Below, piece by piece: positions 35,640 through 42,992 of a stretch of DNA of 42,992 bases. The translations under genes were made by a program, and so were the position numbers. The stretch is taken from NCBI GenBank assembly GCA_027065385.1, contig JAMOOP010000075.1, forward strand, positions 1 through 42,992, given 5' to 3'. The DNA is from Campylobacteraceae bacterium (lineage in GTDB: Bacteria > Campylobacterota > Campylobacteria > Campylobacterales > Sulfurovaceae). How positions within the stretch are numbered: position 1 is the stretch's first letter; each line of letters opens with the position of its first letter. The notes under the pieces are model-generated. The model was not told the origin of the DNA and searched no databases. It saw only the letters and a program-made list of their open reading frames with translations.

Positions 35640-35807
35640 ACTACTATTATAATATATCTACTCTTTTCTATTATATAAAATTCTAATAAAAAACTAGAAA
35701 AATTTAAAATTGATTACTTTTATAAAAAACTTTTATTATCAATAAACATTTTTATATATGATATATTTTTAAGAGTTGGAATATATTTTTTATCTAATAA
35801 TTTAAAA

Positions 35808-37136
35808 TCAAACTCTCCCACCTAAACTCCTAATATATTTATTAAATCGTTTTTTTAGAGTAGCTTTTGATAGCTTTTCAATCTCTTTTTGAGCCTTTTT
35901 TGAGGCTAATTTTACTCTTGGGTCTATATGTAAAATAAGTGGGTCAACAATTAGTGCTTTTGGATTAACTCCTAGTAGTTTTAATCCATCAATGCTTTTA
36001 ATACGAGAAAGAGCTACATATCCTTGACCAACTTCAAAAGTTTTAGATAAGTCAATTTCAGCAGAACTTAGTGTCATTCCTTGAGATTTATGAACTGTAA
36101 TAGCCCATGCAAGTCTTAGTGGAACTTGTGAAACGGTGGCTAAAACTTCACTCTTTTCATTCTCTATTGTCCAATCTTCATACTCTAATTTTATCTTAGC
36201 TCCATCTGTCGTTTTGACTATTGGCATATTATCAAGAGAGCTAAAACCCTCTACAACTCCTGTTGTTCCATTTACATATCCTTTTTCATGATTGTTTTTT
36301 ATAAAAATAACAACAGCACCTTTTTTAAGTGTTAACTCCTCTAAAACAAGTGATGATTTAAAAATCTTTTCAATATATGTTTTCCCTCCTTTTGACTCAT
36401 AGACAAATAGTTTAGGTTTAGTTTTTAATTTGGCTAACTCTATATTATTAATTCTATCTACATCAATATTGTGTGTATATAGTTTTGTTGGTGTAAAGTT
36501 TGGGGCTAACTCTTTGTTTAATCTATTCTCTAACATAGTGTGAGTGTAATTAGTGATTTTTCCTGCTCTTATCTCATCTAAAACTTTTATAAGTCTATTA
36601 TCATCTTGTCTAAACTTCTCTTCTAAATAGCAACTTTGCAGTTTTAAACTCTTCCAAGATGGAGATTGCCAAGCGAACCGTTTCTCTTTTTTTGTTTTAG
36701 ATACAGGGGGAAGTTGAAAAAAATCACCAGATAGTACAACCTGAACACCACCAAAAGGTTCAACTGAACCTTTAAATGATTGTAAGATTAAATCCATAGC
36801 AGAGAATATTTCAGGAGATACCATAGATACCTCATCAATAATTAAAACTTGTAAGTTTTCAAATCTCTTTTGCAAATACCTTTTATCTAGTAAAAAATTT
36901 ATATATCCCTCATCAATAGTCTCTCTAATTCCCAAATAGAAAAAGGAGTGAATGGTACTACCCTTTAGATGAGATGCTGAAATCCCTGTAGGGGCTACAA
37001 CAGATGGATAAATATCTTTAGATTTTAAATATCTAATAAATTTATTTAAAAGATATGTTTTTCCAGTTCCCGCTGAACCTGTTATAAAGACATTTTTTCC
37101 AAGTTTTAATATATTTAATGCACTCTCTTGTTTCAT
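35808..37136 (-). CDS. Pif1/RecD-like superfamily 1 helicase
   Basis: A 442-residue DNA helicase of the Pif1 group. Walker A 'VFITGSAGTGKTYLLNKFI' begins at about residue 14; then 'APTGISASHLKGSTIHSFF' (Ia), 'LIIDEVSMVSPEIF' (Walker B), 'LSGDFFQLPPV' (III) and, near the end, 'AWAITVHKSQGMTL' and 'GQGYVALSRIKS' (V/VI). Pif1 enzymes unwind G-quadruplexes and forks; in bacteria the role is less fixed. Its ATG overlaps the stop of the permease gene by four bases. Confidence 0.9.
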   Translation of the reverse strand: MKQESALNILKLGKNVFITGSAGTGKTYLLNKFIRYLKSKDIYPSVVAPTGISASHLKGSTIHSFFYLGIRETIDEGYINFLLDKRYLQKRFENLQVLIIDEVSMVSPEIFSAMDLILQSFKGSVEPFGGVQVVLSGDFFQLPPVSKTKKEKRFAWQSPSWKSLKLQSCYLEEKFRQDDNRLIKVLDEIRAGKITNYTHTMLENRLNKELAPNFTPTKLYTHNIDVDRINNIELAKLKTKPKLFVYESKGGKTYIEKIFKSSLVLEELTLKKGAVVIFIKNNHEKGYVNGTTGVVEGFSSLDNMPIVKTTDGAKIKLEYEDWTIENEKSEVLATVSQVPLRLAWAITVHKSQGMTLSSAEIDLSKTFEVGQGYVALSRIKSIDGLKLLGVNPKALIVDPLILHIDPRVKLASKKAQKEIEKLSKATLKKRFNKYIRSLGGRV

Positions 37137-38218
37137 CTTTTAATCATAACATTATTAATATAAGGTTTAACCATAAAATATGAAATAAAACCCCATAAAA
37201 CAGCACTACTTAATATTGAAACCACCCCAAACTCTTCATGTAGATGAATTAGACTCTTTGGGTCAATACTAAATGAGTCAAAAAGATAATCCAACCCCAA
37301 ACCAAATAGTATGCTTCCAATTATAATAGTTCCTAAATAGATATATAATGAGCGACTCCCTAACATCTTTTTAACTACACCAATAGTTACGGTATTTGTA
37401 GCAGGACCTGCTGTTAAAAATACAAATGATGCTCCAGCACTAACACCTGAAAGCATAAGTCCAGCAGCTATTGGCAAGGAGGCTGTAGCACAAACATACA
37501 TAGGAACAGCTATAATAATTACTATAATATAAGAGAGCCAAGAGTATTCCATTAAAATATCACTTAAATTTTTAGGAATAAAAACTGTAATTAATGCACC
37601 CAAAATAAGTCCCCAAAATAGAGGTTTTGCTATATCTCCTAAAAGAGTTATAAAGGCATATCTAAAAGCTCTTATAGCTGAAAAGCTTTTTTTATGAGGA
37701 GGTGGAGTTTTTTTATTAATACCCAAACTAAAAGAGGTAGGTTTTACTCCAAAGTTAGCTCCACTTTTACTTATGGCTGAAAATTTAGGCTCTCTTTTTT
37801 TTACTTTTTTATCAAAAATATTAGTAAATACTCCTGCTACTATAGCAATAACCATAGAGGTAACTACACGATAAGCAGTAAAAATCCACCCAAATACTCC
37901 ATAAGTTGCTAAAATTGAATCAACTCCTGTAATTGGAGTAGATATTAAAAAAGATAAAGTAGCACCCTTACTTGCACCACTCTTTTTAATGCTAGTAGCT
38001 AAAGGAATAACTCCACAAGAGCATACAGGAAGGGGTATTCCAAATATAGTAGATTTGATTACAGATAATATATTCTCATCTCCTAAATGTTTAGTTACTA
38101 AACTATCAGGAACTATCTCTTTTAAAATCCCTGCAAATAGTAGTCCAAAAATAATATATAAAGACATAGCATTACTAAGTTCTATTAAGGCATTTATAAA
38201 AAGTGTTATATATTCCAT
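37133..38218 (-). CDS. Permease of the SO_0444/ArsP-like family (probable metal efflux)
   Basis: A 361-residue inner-membrane protein with about eight helices in two halves. The first half carries 'PVCSCGVIPLATSIKKSGAS' and 'FLISTPITGVDSI', the second 'CATASLPIAAGLMLSGVS' and 'FLTAGPATNTVTIGV'; these are the signature segments of the PF03773 permeases, where the Cys-Ser-Cys site is linked to Cu/Zn efflux in SO_0444-type members. A basic cytoplasmic loop joins the halves (about 135-175). Followed at once by the helicase gene. The metal assignment comes from the family, not from neighbours. Confidence 0.83.
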   Translation of the reverse strand: MEYITLFINALIELSNAMSLYIIFGLLFAGILKEIVPDSLVTKHLGDENILSVIKSTIFGIPLPVCSCGVIPLATSIKKSGASKGATLSFLISTPITGVDSILATYGVFGWIFTAYRVVTSMVIAIVAGVFTNIFDKKVKKREPKFSAISKSGANFGVKPTSFSLGINKKTPPPHKKSFSAIRAFRYAFITLLGDIAKPLFWGLILGALITVFIPKNLSDILMEYSWLSYIIVIIIAVPMYVCATASLPIAAGLMLSGVSAGASFVFLTAGPATNTVTIGVVKKMLGSRSLYIYLGTIIIGSILFGLGLDYLFDSFSIDPKSLIHLHEEFGVVSILSSAVLWGFISYFMVKPYINNVMIKR

Positions 38219-38263
38219 CTTTTTCCTTTTTAAAACTTATAACATCTTAATCTTTAAATATCG

Positions 38264-39025
38264 CTAATACTCCATCATACTATCAATTTTTTCTTGGATT
38301 TGTTCAAATGTAGTAAGTTTATATGTTATATGTGTGTAAATCTTTCTATCTATATCTGTTATTTTTGTGTGATTATCTATAAAAAGAAGAGTTGGTATAT
38401 CTTTTGTTTTGATTTTTAGAGTAATATCTAAATGGAGATTATCAGATTTTACTCTATCTAGTAATACACTAGAATAGCTAGTTTTATCTAAAGCGTTTAT
38501 AAACTTCTCTCTATCTGTTATAATCTCAATTTTATATCCCAACTTTTCTACCATTGCACCTATTATTTTAGCTTCTATTTTTGTCTCTTTATAGATTAAA
38601 ATATTTTTTACATCACTATTCTCTTTTTCTGAAAAAAACTTTTTTAAAACATCTAAAAAAACATTTAAATCTATAGGTTTTGGTACATATTCGTCCATTC
38701 CATCAGATAAAAATTTCTCTCTATCTCCATATAGTGCATTGGCTGTTACTGCTATTATTGGTATGTGGTTTAAATTATGTTTCTGTTCATAATCTAAAAT
38801 AGCTCTAGTAGCTTCAACACCATTCATAATTGGCATCTGTATATCCATAAATATAACATCATACTCCTTTTTTTTACGCATTTCAAAACCTATCTGCCCA
38901 TTTTCAGCTATATCGCAACTAATCCCTATGTTTTTAAGTGTATATTTCATCATTTTTCTATTTATGGGATTATCTTCAACTACAAGTGCATTTATATTAT
39001 TAAATATTGGTAAATTATTTTCCAT
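38264..39025 (-). CDS. Stand-alone response regulator with one intact and one degenerate receiver domain
   Basis: A 253-residue protein without an output domain. Residues 10-125 form an intact receiver: 'ALVVEDNPINRKMM', phosphate-accepting Asp in 'VIFMDIQMPIMNG', 'VTANAL' and 'PKPID'. The 'NPINRKMM' style is that of receivers at the C-terminus of hybrid kinases. Residues 142-250 repeat the fold weakly ('NILIYKETKIEAKI', 'SSVLLDRVKSDN', 'TLLFIDN') but lack the acidic pair and the final Lys. No histidine kinase gene is nearby. It may be a piece split from a hybrid kinase, or a connector protein. Confidence 0.85.
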   Translation of the reverse strand: MENNLPIFNNINALVVEDNPINRKMMKYTLKNIGISCDIAENGQIGFEMRKKKEYDVIFMDIQMPIMNGVEATRAILDYEQKHNLNHIPIIAVTANALYGDREKFLSDGMDEYVPKPIDLNVFLDVLKKFFSEKENSDVKNILIYKETKIEAKIIGAMVEKLGYKIEIITDREKFINALDKTSYSSVLLDRVKSDNLHLDITLKIKTKDIPTLLFIDNHTKITDIDRKIYTHITYKLTTFEQIQEKIDSMMEY

Positions 39026-39126
39026 TTTTAGAAACCTTGTATTTTTTTATAAATTATATCTTAAATTTTATGATAATATAGATATTTAATATTTATTTTG
39101 GTAATTATCTCCTATATCTATTTTTT

Positions 39127-39205
39127 TATTAGTTTTAATAAGTTAAACTAATAAGTAAAAAAAACTTCACAATTTATTTATCTTTATGTAAACAGTTGAT
39201 ATAAT
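39127..39205 (+). promoter_or_regulatory. Inverted repeat and extended -10 promoter of the ATP-grasp pair
   Basis: TGATATAAT (39197-39205) is an extended -10 element 85 bp before the first ATP-grasp ATG. Upstream, TATTAGTTT (39127-39135) and AAACTAATA (39145-39153) form a perfect 9-bp inverted repeat with a nine-base spacer, between the two divergent genes. It is an operator candidate at about -60. Confidence 0.45.
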
Positions 39206-39289
39206 TTCAGCGTTAAAAATAGTGATATTAAGTAAACTTTTATGAAAAATATATTTGAAATTATCGTTTTAATTTAAACAGGAGAAAAA

Positions 39290-40195
39290 ATGGGTAAAAA
39301 ACGGACTATAGGTATGTGGTTATATAGCAATGGTGGTGGTGACGCTATTGGTAAAAAAATTATCAAAAAATTAAAAGAGAGAGATATTGAAACAATAGAT
39401 AATATAAATCTACGAAATGCTACTGCAAAAAATGGAAATATTGTTCACAATGGAGTAAAGTTAAATAAATTAGACCTATTTTTCTCTTATAATGCAGGAG
39501 AGCAAACACAGTATCAAGTATATCTATATCAAGCATTAAATCATGTAATTCCAATGATAAATAGCTATGAGTCTTTCTCTCTTACAGAAGATAAGTTTCA
39601 TACATCATTTTTATTAAGACAACATGGCATAATGACACCTGATTATAGATTATGTCATAGAGATGATACAAATGAGCTTAGAAAAACAATTAAAAAATGG
39701 GATAAAATGGTCTATAAACCAACTGATGGTTGGGGTGGTGTAGGTTTAACTAAAATTGAGAGTGAAGCAAATTTAGATATGTTAATGCCATTTCTAAATC
39801 AAATGGATTTACGATATTTTTATGTGGAAAGATTTGTAAAATATGATAATACAGACTTTAGAGTTGATATAGTAGATGGTGAATTTGTTGGTTGTTATGG
39901 AAGAAAAGCTAGTAATACAGATTGGAGAACTAATATAACAAGTGGTGGCTCTGTATTTATGAGAGAAGCTAATGATGAGATTATAAATATAGCAAAAAAA
40001 GCTGCAAAAGTTTGTGGTACAGATATAGCAGGGGTTGATATTATATATGATTTAGAAAAAGAAGAGTATATTGTTTTAGAAGTAAATGGAATTCCAGCTT
40101 TTGCAACACCAGAACAAGAAAAAATGGGTTTAAATTTTAATGATAAAAAGATTGACCTTATTGTTGAAATGATAGATAGAAAAACAAAAAAGTAA
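39290..40195 (+). CDS. RimK-like ATP-grasp ligase
   Basis: A 301-residue ATP-grasp enzyme; the class joins a carboxylate to an amine through an acyl-phosphate. The pre-ATP-grasp part starts 'TIGMWLYSNGGGDAIGKKII'. Nucleotide-binding lysines are in 'EDKFHTSFLLRQHGI' and 'MVYKPTDGWGGVG'; metal ligands are in 'IAGVDIIYD' and 'YIVLEVNGIPAF' (Glu264, Asn266), so it looks catalytically complete. 'TNITSGGSVF' is the RimK-like basic/Gly turn. GGAG lies before the ATG. A second, larger ATP-grasp gene follows 45 bp on. The start recalls the ATP-grasp protein of the 'GAK' cluster, but no other member of that cluster is seen. The substrate is unknown. Confidence 0.88.
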   Translation: MGKKRTIGMWLYSNGGGDAIGKKIIKKLKERDIETIDNINLRNATAKNGNIVHNGVKLNKLDLFFSYNAGEQTQYQVYLYQALNHVIPMINSYESFSLTEDKFHTSFLLRQHGIMTPDYRLCHRDDTNELRKTIKKWDKMVYKPTDGWGGVGLTKIESEANLDMLMPFLNQMDLRYFYVERFVKYDNTDFRVDIVDGEFVGCYGRKASNTDWRTNITSGGSVFMREANDEIINIAKKAAKVCGTDIAGVDIIYDLEKEEYIVLEVNGIPAFATPEQEKMGLNFNDKKIDLIVEMIDRKTKK

Positions 40196-40240
40196 AAAAA
40201 ACAAAAAAATAAAGAATTTAATAAAATAAAGGATAAACAG

Positions 40241-41677
40241 ATGGGTTTAAAGAATAAAGAGTTACCAAAATTAGGATTTTTATATTTAGATTATGTATTG
40301 AGATTTTTTGACCACTCAAATTTTAAAGGTTGGCCAAATAAGATAGAGACTGTAACATACCATTGGAAAAATGATAAAGATAGATTTATAGCAGAGGTTA
40401 AAAGAAAAAAGATTGATGTTTTAATTGGAAATGTTCCAGCAACTGCCTATGAGACATTTAGAGAGATAGCAAGAGAGTTACCTAATGTTAGATTTATCCC
40501 ATCACTAGATACTCAATTTTCAAATAAATCAAAAGAGAATGTAACAAGATTTGCATGGAAATATGGTCTTCCAATTCCTAAAACTTATATATATTATAAT
40601 AGAGGAAATGCAGATACATTTTTAAAAAAGACAGAGTATCCAAAAATTGTTAAAAAATCTTATGGACCATCTAATTATGGTGGATATTTTGTTCATAAAG
40701 TTGACTCTTATAAAGAGGCAAGAGAGCTATTTGATGAAAAAAAATATCACCCAATGTATTTTCAAGATTTTGTTCCAATGGAAGCTGATATTCGTGTAAT
40801 GTTAATAGGACATAAACCTGTATGTGCATTTTGGAGAAGAGCTCCTGAAGGTGAGTGGCTAACAAATACAAGTCAAGGTGGAGAGATGGACTATATGAAT
40901 GTTCCAAAATCTGTTCTTGATTTGGCAGTTAAAGTTAGTAAAGCAGCGAACGCAGAGTATTGGGCTTGTGATGTGGCTTATGGAAAAGATGGAAAGGTAA
41001 GAATTTTAGAGTGTGCTACAGCATTTGCAGCATTCCCATATATTAGAGACTGGATTGGTCAATATTTAATGTGGTCTTTAAGTAAAGGAAGGTTTAAAAA
41101 GCCAAATACACCAATGTTTAACTGGGAAGAGTTAGGTAAAATTTCACCTGATTTATTAAGAACTATGAGACATATTACATTTGGTGAGTATAGACCATCT
41201 TATGATGGAGCATTCTTTGGAGCTAAGAAAAAAGTTTATGGTGAAAAAGAGGTTTATATTCATGAGTTAGATAGTGAATATAAGATGTTTGATGTTAAAG
41301 AGAGAACATTTGAAGAGTGGCCAAGTGAAAAGTGGAACTATCAAGATAGATTTGCACTTAAAAACTTAAAATCAATGAAAGTGCCACTTCTTAAAAAAGA
41401 GGAAGCTCCAGAAGTTAGTGGAGATGAGGCAACAGAGGCTATTACTATAAGCGATAAAGAGTTAGAGGAGTTACTTTTATCTATTAAAGGTTTAGGTAAA
41501 AAGAAACTAGCTAAAATCTTAACATATTTTAAAACTCATAGTGACCTAATTAATACATTAGAAAGAGAGCCTAGAGCATTAGAAAATGTAAAAACTATTG
41601 ATATTAAAATGGTTGAAAGAATAACTAAAGCTTGGGGTGACTATAAAAAAGAGTTACTAATCTCTTTAGTAGATTAA
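40241..41677 (+). CDS. ATP-grasp protein with C-terminal helix-hairpin-helix domain
   Basis: A 478-residue protein. Residues 8-270 are ATP-grasp: 'VTRFAWKYGLPIPKT', 'PKIVKKSYGPSNYGGYF', 'EADIRVMLIGHKPVCAFWRR', 'NTSQGGEMDY' and 'WACDVAYGKDGKVRILECAT'. In the last motif Glu257 is kept, but the Asn two places on, a usual Mg ligand, is Ala259. A middle region of about 130 residues (270-395) has no family I know. Residues 403-470 hold a helix-hairpin-helix unit like the end of UvrC ('LLLSIKGLGKKKLAKILTYF', 'ENVKTIDIKMVERI'), which usually contacts nucleic acid. A linker rich in Glu and Pro precedes it. Co-transcribed with the intact ATP-grasp gene. Confidence 0.87.
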   Translation: MGLKNKELPKLGFLYLDYVLRFFDHSNFKGWPNKIETVTYHWKNDKDRFIAEVKRKKIDVLIGNVPATAYETFREIARELPNVRFIPSLDTQFSNKSKENVTRFAWKYGLPIPKTYIYYNRGNADTFLKKTEYPKIVKKSYGPSNYGGYFVHKVDSYKEARELFDEKKYHPMYFQDFVPMEADIRVMLIGHKPVCAFWRRAPEGEWLTNTSQGGEMDYMNVPKSVLDLAVKVSKAANAEYWACDVAYGKDGKVRILECATAFAAFPYIRDWIGQYLMWSLSKGRFKKPNTPMFNWEELGKISPDLLRTMRHITFGEYRPSYDGAFFGAKKKVYGEKEVYIHELDSEYKMFDVKERTFEEWPSEKWNYQDRFALKNLKSMKVPLLKKEEAPEVSGDEATEAITISDKELEELLLSIKGLGKKKLAKILTYFKTHSDLINTLEREPRALENVKTIDIKMVERITKAWGDYKKELLISLVD

Positions 41678-41686
41678 ACTTATATT

Positions 41687-41708
41687 TTGGGAAACTTTTG
41701 TTTCCCAA
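41687..41708. terminator. Bidirectional terminator after the ATP-grasp pair
   Basis: TTGGGAAAC (41687-41695) pairs exactly with GTTTCCCAA (41700-41708) around a TTTT loop, between converging genes. This is the strongest hairpin in the window for its size. Confidence 0.75.
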
Positions 41709-42095
41709 CTATCCTTCTATTACACCTTTTAACATCTCTTGACTATCTACAAAAATAGTATCAATTATTTGATTATTTTCTATTTTTATTACTGTTAATT
41801 TCCCATCTTTTTTACTAAATTGATTAGTAAACTCTTTATCTGTAGATAGAAGTATCTCAAAGTTATATTTTTTCATTTTTGGAACTATAATAGTTTTTCT
41901 TAAAATTGATGGTACACCACTTACATCAGCAATTACTTTAATATCATGCTTTTTTAAATAGTTATTATCTTGTGCATTAAAATAGTTTCCAATAAGCTCT
42001 CCTGTATCTTTTCCAAAACTTACTACAATTATTTTTGGCATACTCTCTACGCTATGCTCTTTTCCAAATTGGTCATTTAATTTAAATGGTTGCAT
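41709..42095 (-). CDS. Thioredoxin-fold protein without the CxxC motif
   Basis: A 128-residue cytoplasmic protein with a thioredoxin/peroxiredoxin-like order: 'FKLNDQFGKEHSVESMPKII' (as in AhpC/TSA-type starts), 'VVSFGKDTGELIGNYF', 'DIKVIADVSGVPSIL', 'LTVIKIENNQII'. No Cys is present at the active-site position, so it is not a usual redox enzyme. I start at ATG 42095 with GAGGA upstream; the longer frame from 42143 overlaps its own probable promoter. It is divergent from a thioredoxin gene. Confidence 0.72.
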   Translation of the reverse strand: MQPFKLNDQFGKEHSVESMPKIIVVSFGKDTGELIGNYFNAQDNNYLKKHDIKVIADVSGVPSILRKTIIVPKMKKYNFEILLSTDKEFTNQFSKKDGKLTVIKIENNQIIDTIFVDSQEMLKGVIEG

Positions 42096-42207
42096 TTTAT
42101 ATTTTCCTCTTTTAATTTTAGTCACATTATAGCAAAAAAGCATATTAATCTATGCCTTATATAACAGTCTTTTTTTGATAAAATACTCACTTTAAAAAAG
42201 GATAAAG

Positions 42208-42525
42208 ATGTTATTAGAAGATTTACAAGAGACTATAAAAAAAGAGATAGGGGTTTTACTCTACTTTTCAGGAGAAAACTGTAATGTGTGTCATGCACTA
42301 AGACCAAAGTTTAAAGAGTTATTTAATAATAGTTTTCCTAAAGTTAAACAGATATATCTTGATGCTCACCAAAACCCTAAAATATCAGCACACTTTCAAG
42401 TCTTTTCAGTTCCTACTATGTTAGTTTTTTTAGATGGAAGAGAGTTTATTCGTGAAGGTAGAGCTGTAAGTTTATATCAACTAGAAGATAAGCTTCAAAG
42501 ACCTTATAGTATAATGACAGAGTAG
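42208..42525 (+). CDS. Thioredoxin-family protein
   Basis: A 105-residue thioredoxin-like protein. The redox motif is 'CNVC' in 'YFSGENCNVCHALRPKFKEL' rather than the standard CGPC, and the cis-Pro loop 'FSVPTMLVFLDGREFIREG' is intact. No signal peptide is visible, so it is probably cytoplasmic. AAAGGA precedes the ATG. It is divergent from a Cys-less relative, which may hint at paired function. Confidence 0.9.
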   Translation: MLLEDLQETIKKEIGVLLYFSGENCNVCHALRPKFKELFNNSFPKVKQIYLDAHQNPKISAHFQVFSVPTMLVFLDGREFIREGRAVSLYQLEDKLQRPYSIMTE

Positions 42526-42557
42526 AGAAAAAACTATATTTTATAGTTTTTATCTCT
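42524..42557 (+). terminator. AT-rich hairpin after the thioredoxin gene
   Basis: The segment AGAGAAAAAACTATA (42524-42538) pairs, with one bulge, with the sequence at 42542-42557. It is weak by energy but well placed, starting at the stop codon. Confidence 0.4.
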
Positions 42558-42574
42558 AACACTCATCTCTTGAT

Positions 42575-42739
42575 TTAAACCGTAACAATCGCAAAATTGT
42601 TGTTATGACTAAGGTTCAAGCTACCTTTTTGTAATTTTTTGTTCATATCTAAAGTAAATCCTATAATTGCTTGGATTTCGCAAATTATATATGGGATATA
42701 TTCTTTATATTGAACATTAATATTATATAATATTTTTTT
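42575..42739 (-). pseudogene. Unidentified gene remnant (54 codons, no start)
   Basis: A minus-strand frame with no good start codon reads '...QYKEYIPYIICEIQAIIGFT' and ends '...NLSHNNNFAIVTV' at 42575. Its amino-acid make-up is protein-like, unlike the surrounding non-coding AT runs. It looks like the surviving C-terminus of a lost gene. I cannot assign a family. Confidence 0.35.
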
Positions 42740-42768
42740 TTATTTTTGACTTAAAAAATGATGTTTTA

Positions 42769-42921
42769 TTATATATTTTTTAGATTATCTTTTGTCCAAT
42801 TTCCATAAGCTTGACGAATATTTACAACACCATATTTACTTAGTTCATTAATAATTCCCTCTAAAGCATACCTTTCTACACAACTTAAATATCCAATCCC
42901 ATCATATCCCCAATCTGCTCT
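42769..42921 (-). pseudogene. NYN-domain (LabA/DUF88-type) protein remnant
   Basis: A 50-codon frame without a start codon contains 'LEGIINELSKYGVVNIRQAY' followed by 'GNWTKDNL', closely like the second helix-strand unit of NYN-domain (PIN-like ribonuclease) proteins, where the text runs on as '..LKGW..'. Here it stops at 42769. Another minus frame (42885-42992, '...YDVDSLFAFKEQIGDMMGLD') overlaps it and runs off the window. The two may be shifted pieces of one broken gene or two different fragments. Confidence 0.5.
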
Positions 42922-42992
42922 TTAAAGGCAAAAAGAGAATCAACATCATAAATCTTTAAGACATTCATCATCTTCATAAAGACCCAAAGACC

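Noticed and set aside
40671-40907. Minus-strand 78-codon frame inside the second ATP-grasp gene
   Set aside because: Shadow of a well-supported gene. The same holds for the opposite-strand frames at 1294-1503, 18345-18593, 22129-22377, 24227-24475, 28140-28340, 30561-30773, 35083-35274 and most of 37989-38267.
39290-41677. GAK-type ATP-grasp cluster
   Set aside because: The first protein's start is reminiscent, but no HprK-like kinase, amphi-Trp or CofD-like gene is adjacent, so the system cannot be claimed.
1-42992. tRNA, rRNA, CRISPR arrays, riboswitches and prophage genes
   Set aside because: I looked for cloverleaf arms, regularly spaced repeats and phage structural genes by eye and found none.

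Overview
The window is an AT-rich stretch of a Gram-negative chromosome, most likely from a Campylobacterota (epsilonproteobacterial) species of the Arcobacter, Sulfurimonas or Sulfurovum kind. Support comes from the very low G+C, an mfd-bactofilin gene pair as in Helicobacter, an OprD-like porin next to feoAB, lpxD, short Ppx/GppA and YebC forms typical of the group, and very tight gene packing. The genus cannot be fixed from the sequence alone. No tRNA, rRNA or CRISPR array was seen.

Layout. 1-2.2 kb: a decayed TnpB/OrfB transposase start under a perfect consensus promoter, an 11-bp-stem hairpin, and a large unknown lipoprotein gene followed by an 18-bp direct repeat. 2.2-5.6 kb: mfd and bactofilin. 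5.8-8.2 kb: a class II aldolase, a deletion-ridden autoinducer-2 kinase (lsrK) pseudogene and a cupin in one operon. 8.2-11.8 kb: a Fur-box-flanked porin-feoA-feoB iron cluster. 11.9-13.5 kb: ddl and a small lipoprotein.

13.5-22.4 kb is the most distinctive block. It is an eight-gene minus-strand operon with a periplasmic caspase-like peptidase, a zinc-ribbon/FHA protein, a double-FHA ABCG-type transporter, two secreted proteins, a PP2C phosphatase, a transmembrane Ser/Thr kinase and a LysM lipoprotein. The kinase's outer domain is visibly related to one of the secreted proteins. The block reads as a self-contained phosphothreonine signalling system linking an outside cue to an exporter and a protease.

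22.5-25.7 kb: a three-gene operon with a rhodanese-like protein lacking the active-site Cys, a PilJ/NarX-type sensing domain protein and a cytochrome c/d1-propeller protein that seems to lack the nitrite reductase histidines. 25.7-28.9 kb: ilvB-ilvH-lpxD with a palindromic operator candidate. 29.1-31.3 kb: three unknown envelope proteins. 31.3-39.0 kb: gppA, ilvA, a CoA-binding protein, yebC, an outer-membrane-like protein, a Pif1-type helicase, a permease and an orphan receiver protein. 39.2-41.7 kb: a pair of ATP-grasp proteins, the second ending in a helix-hairpin-helix domain. 41.7-42.5 kb: two thioredoxin-fold proteins. 42.5-43.0 kb: decayed gene remnants, one a NYN-domain fragment.

Start sites were moved inward from the longest frame for ddl, lpxD, ilvB, the CoA-binding gene and the thioredoxin-fold gene at 41.7 kb, on ribosome-binding-site and family-alignment grounds. 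All family assignments rest on motifs read by eye.
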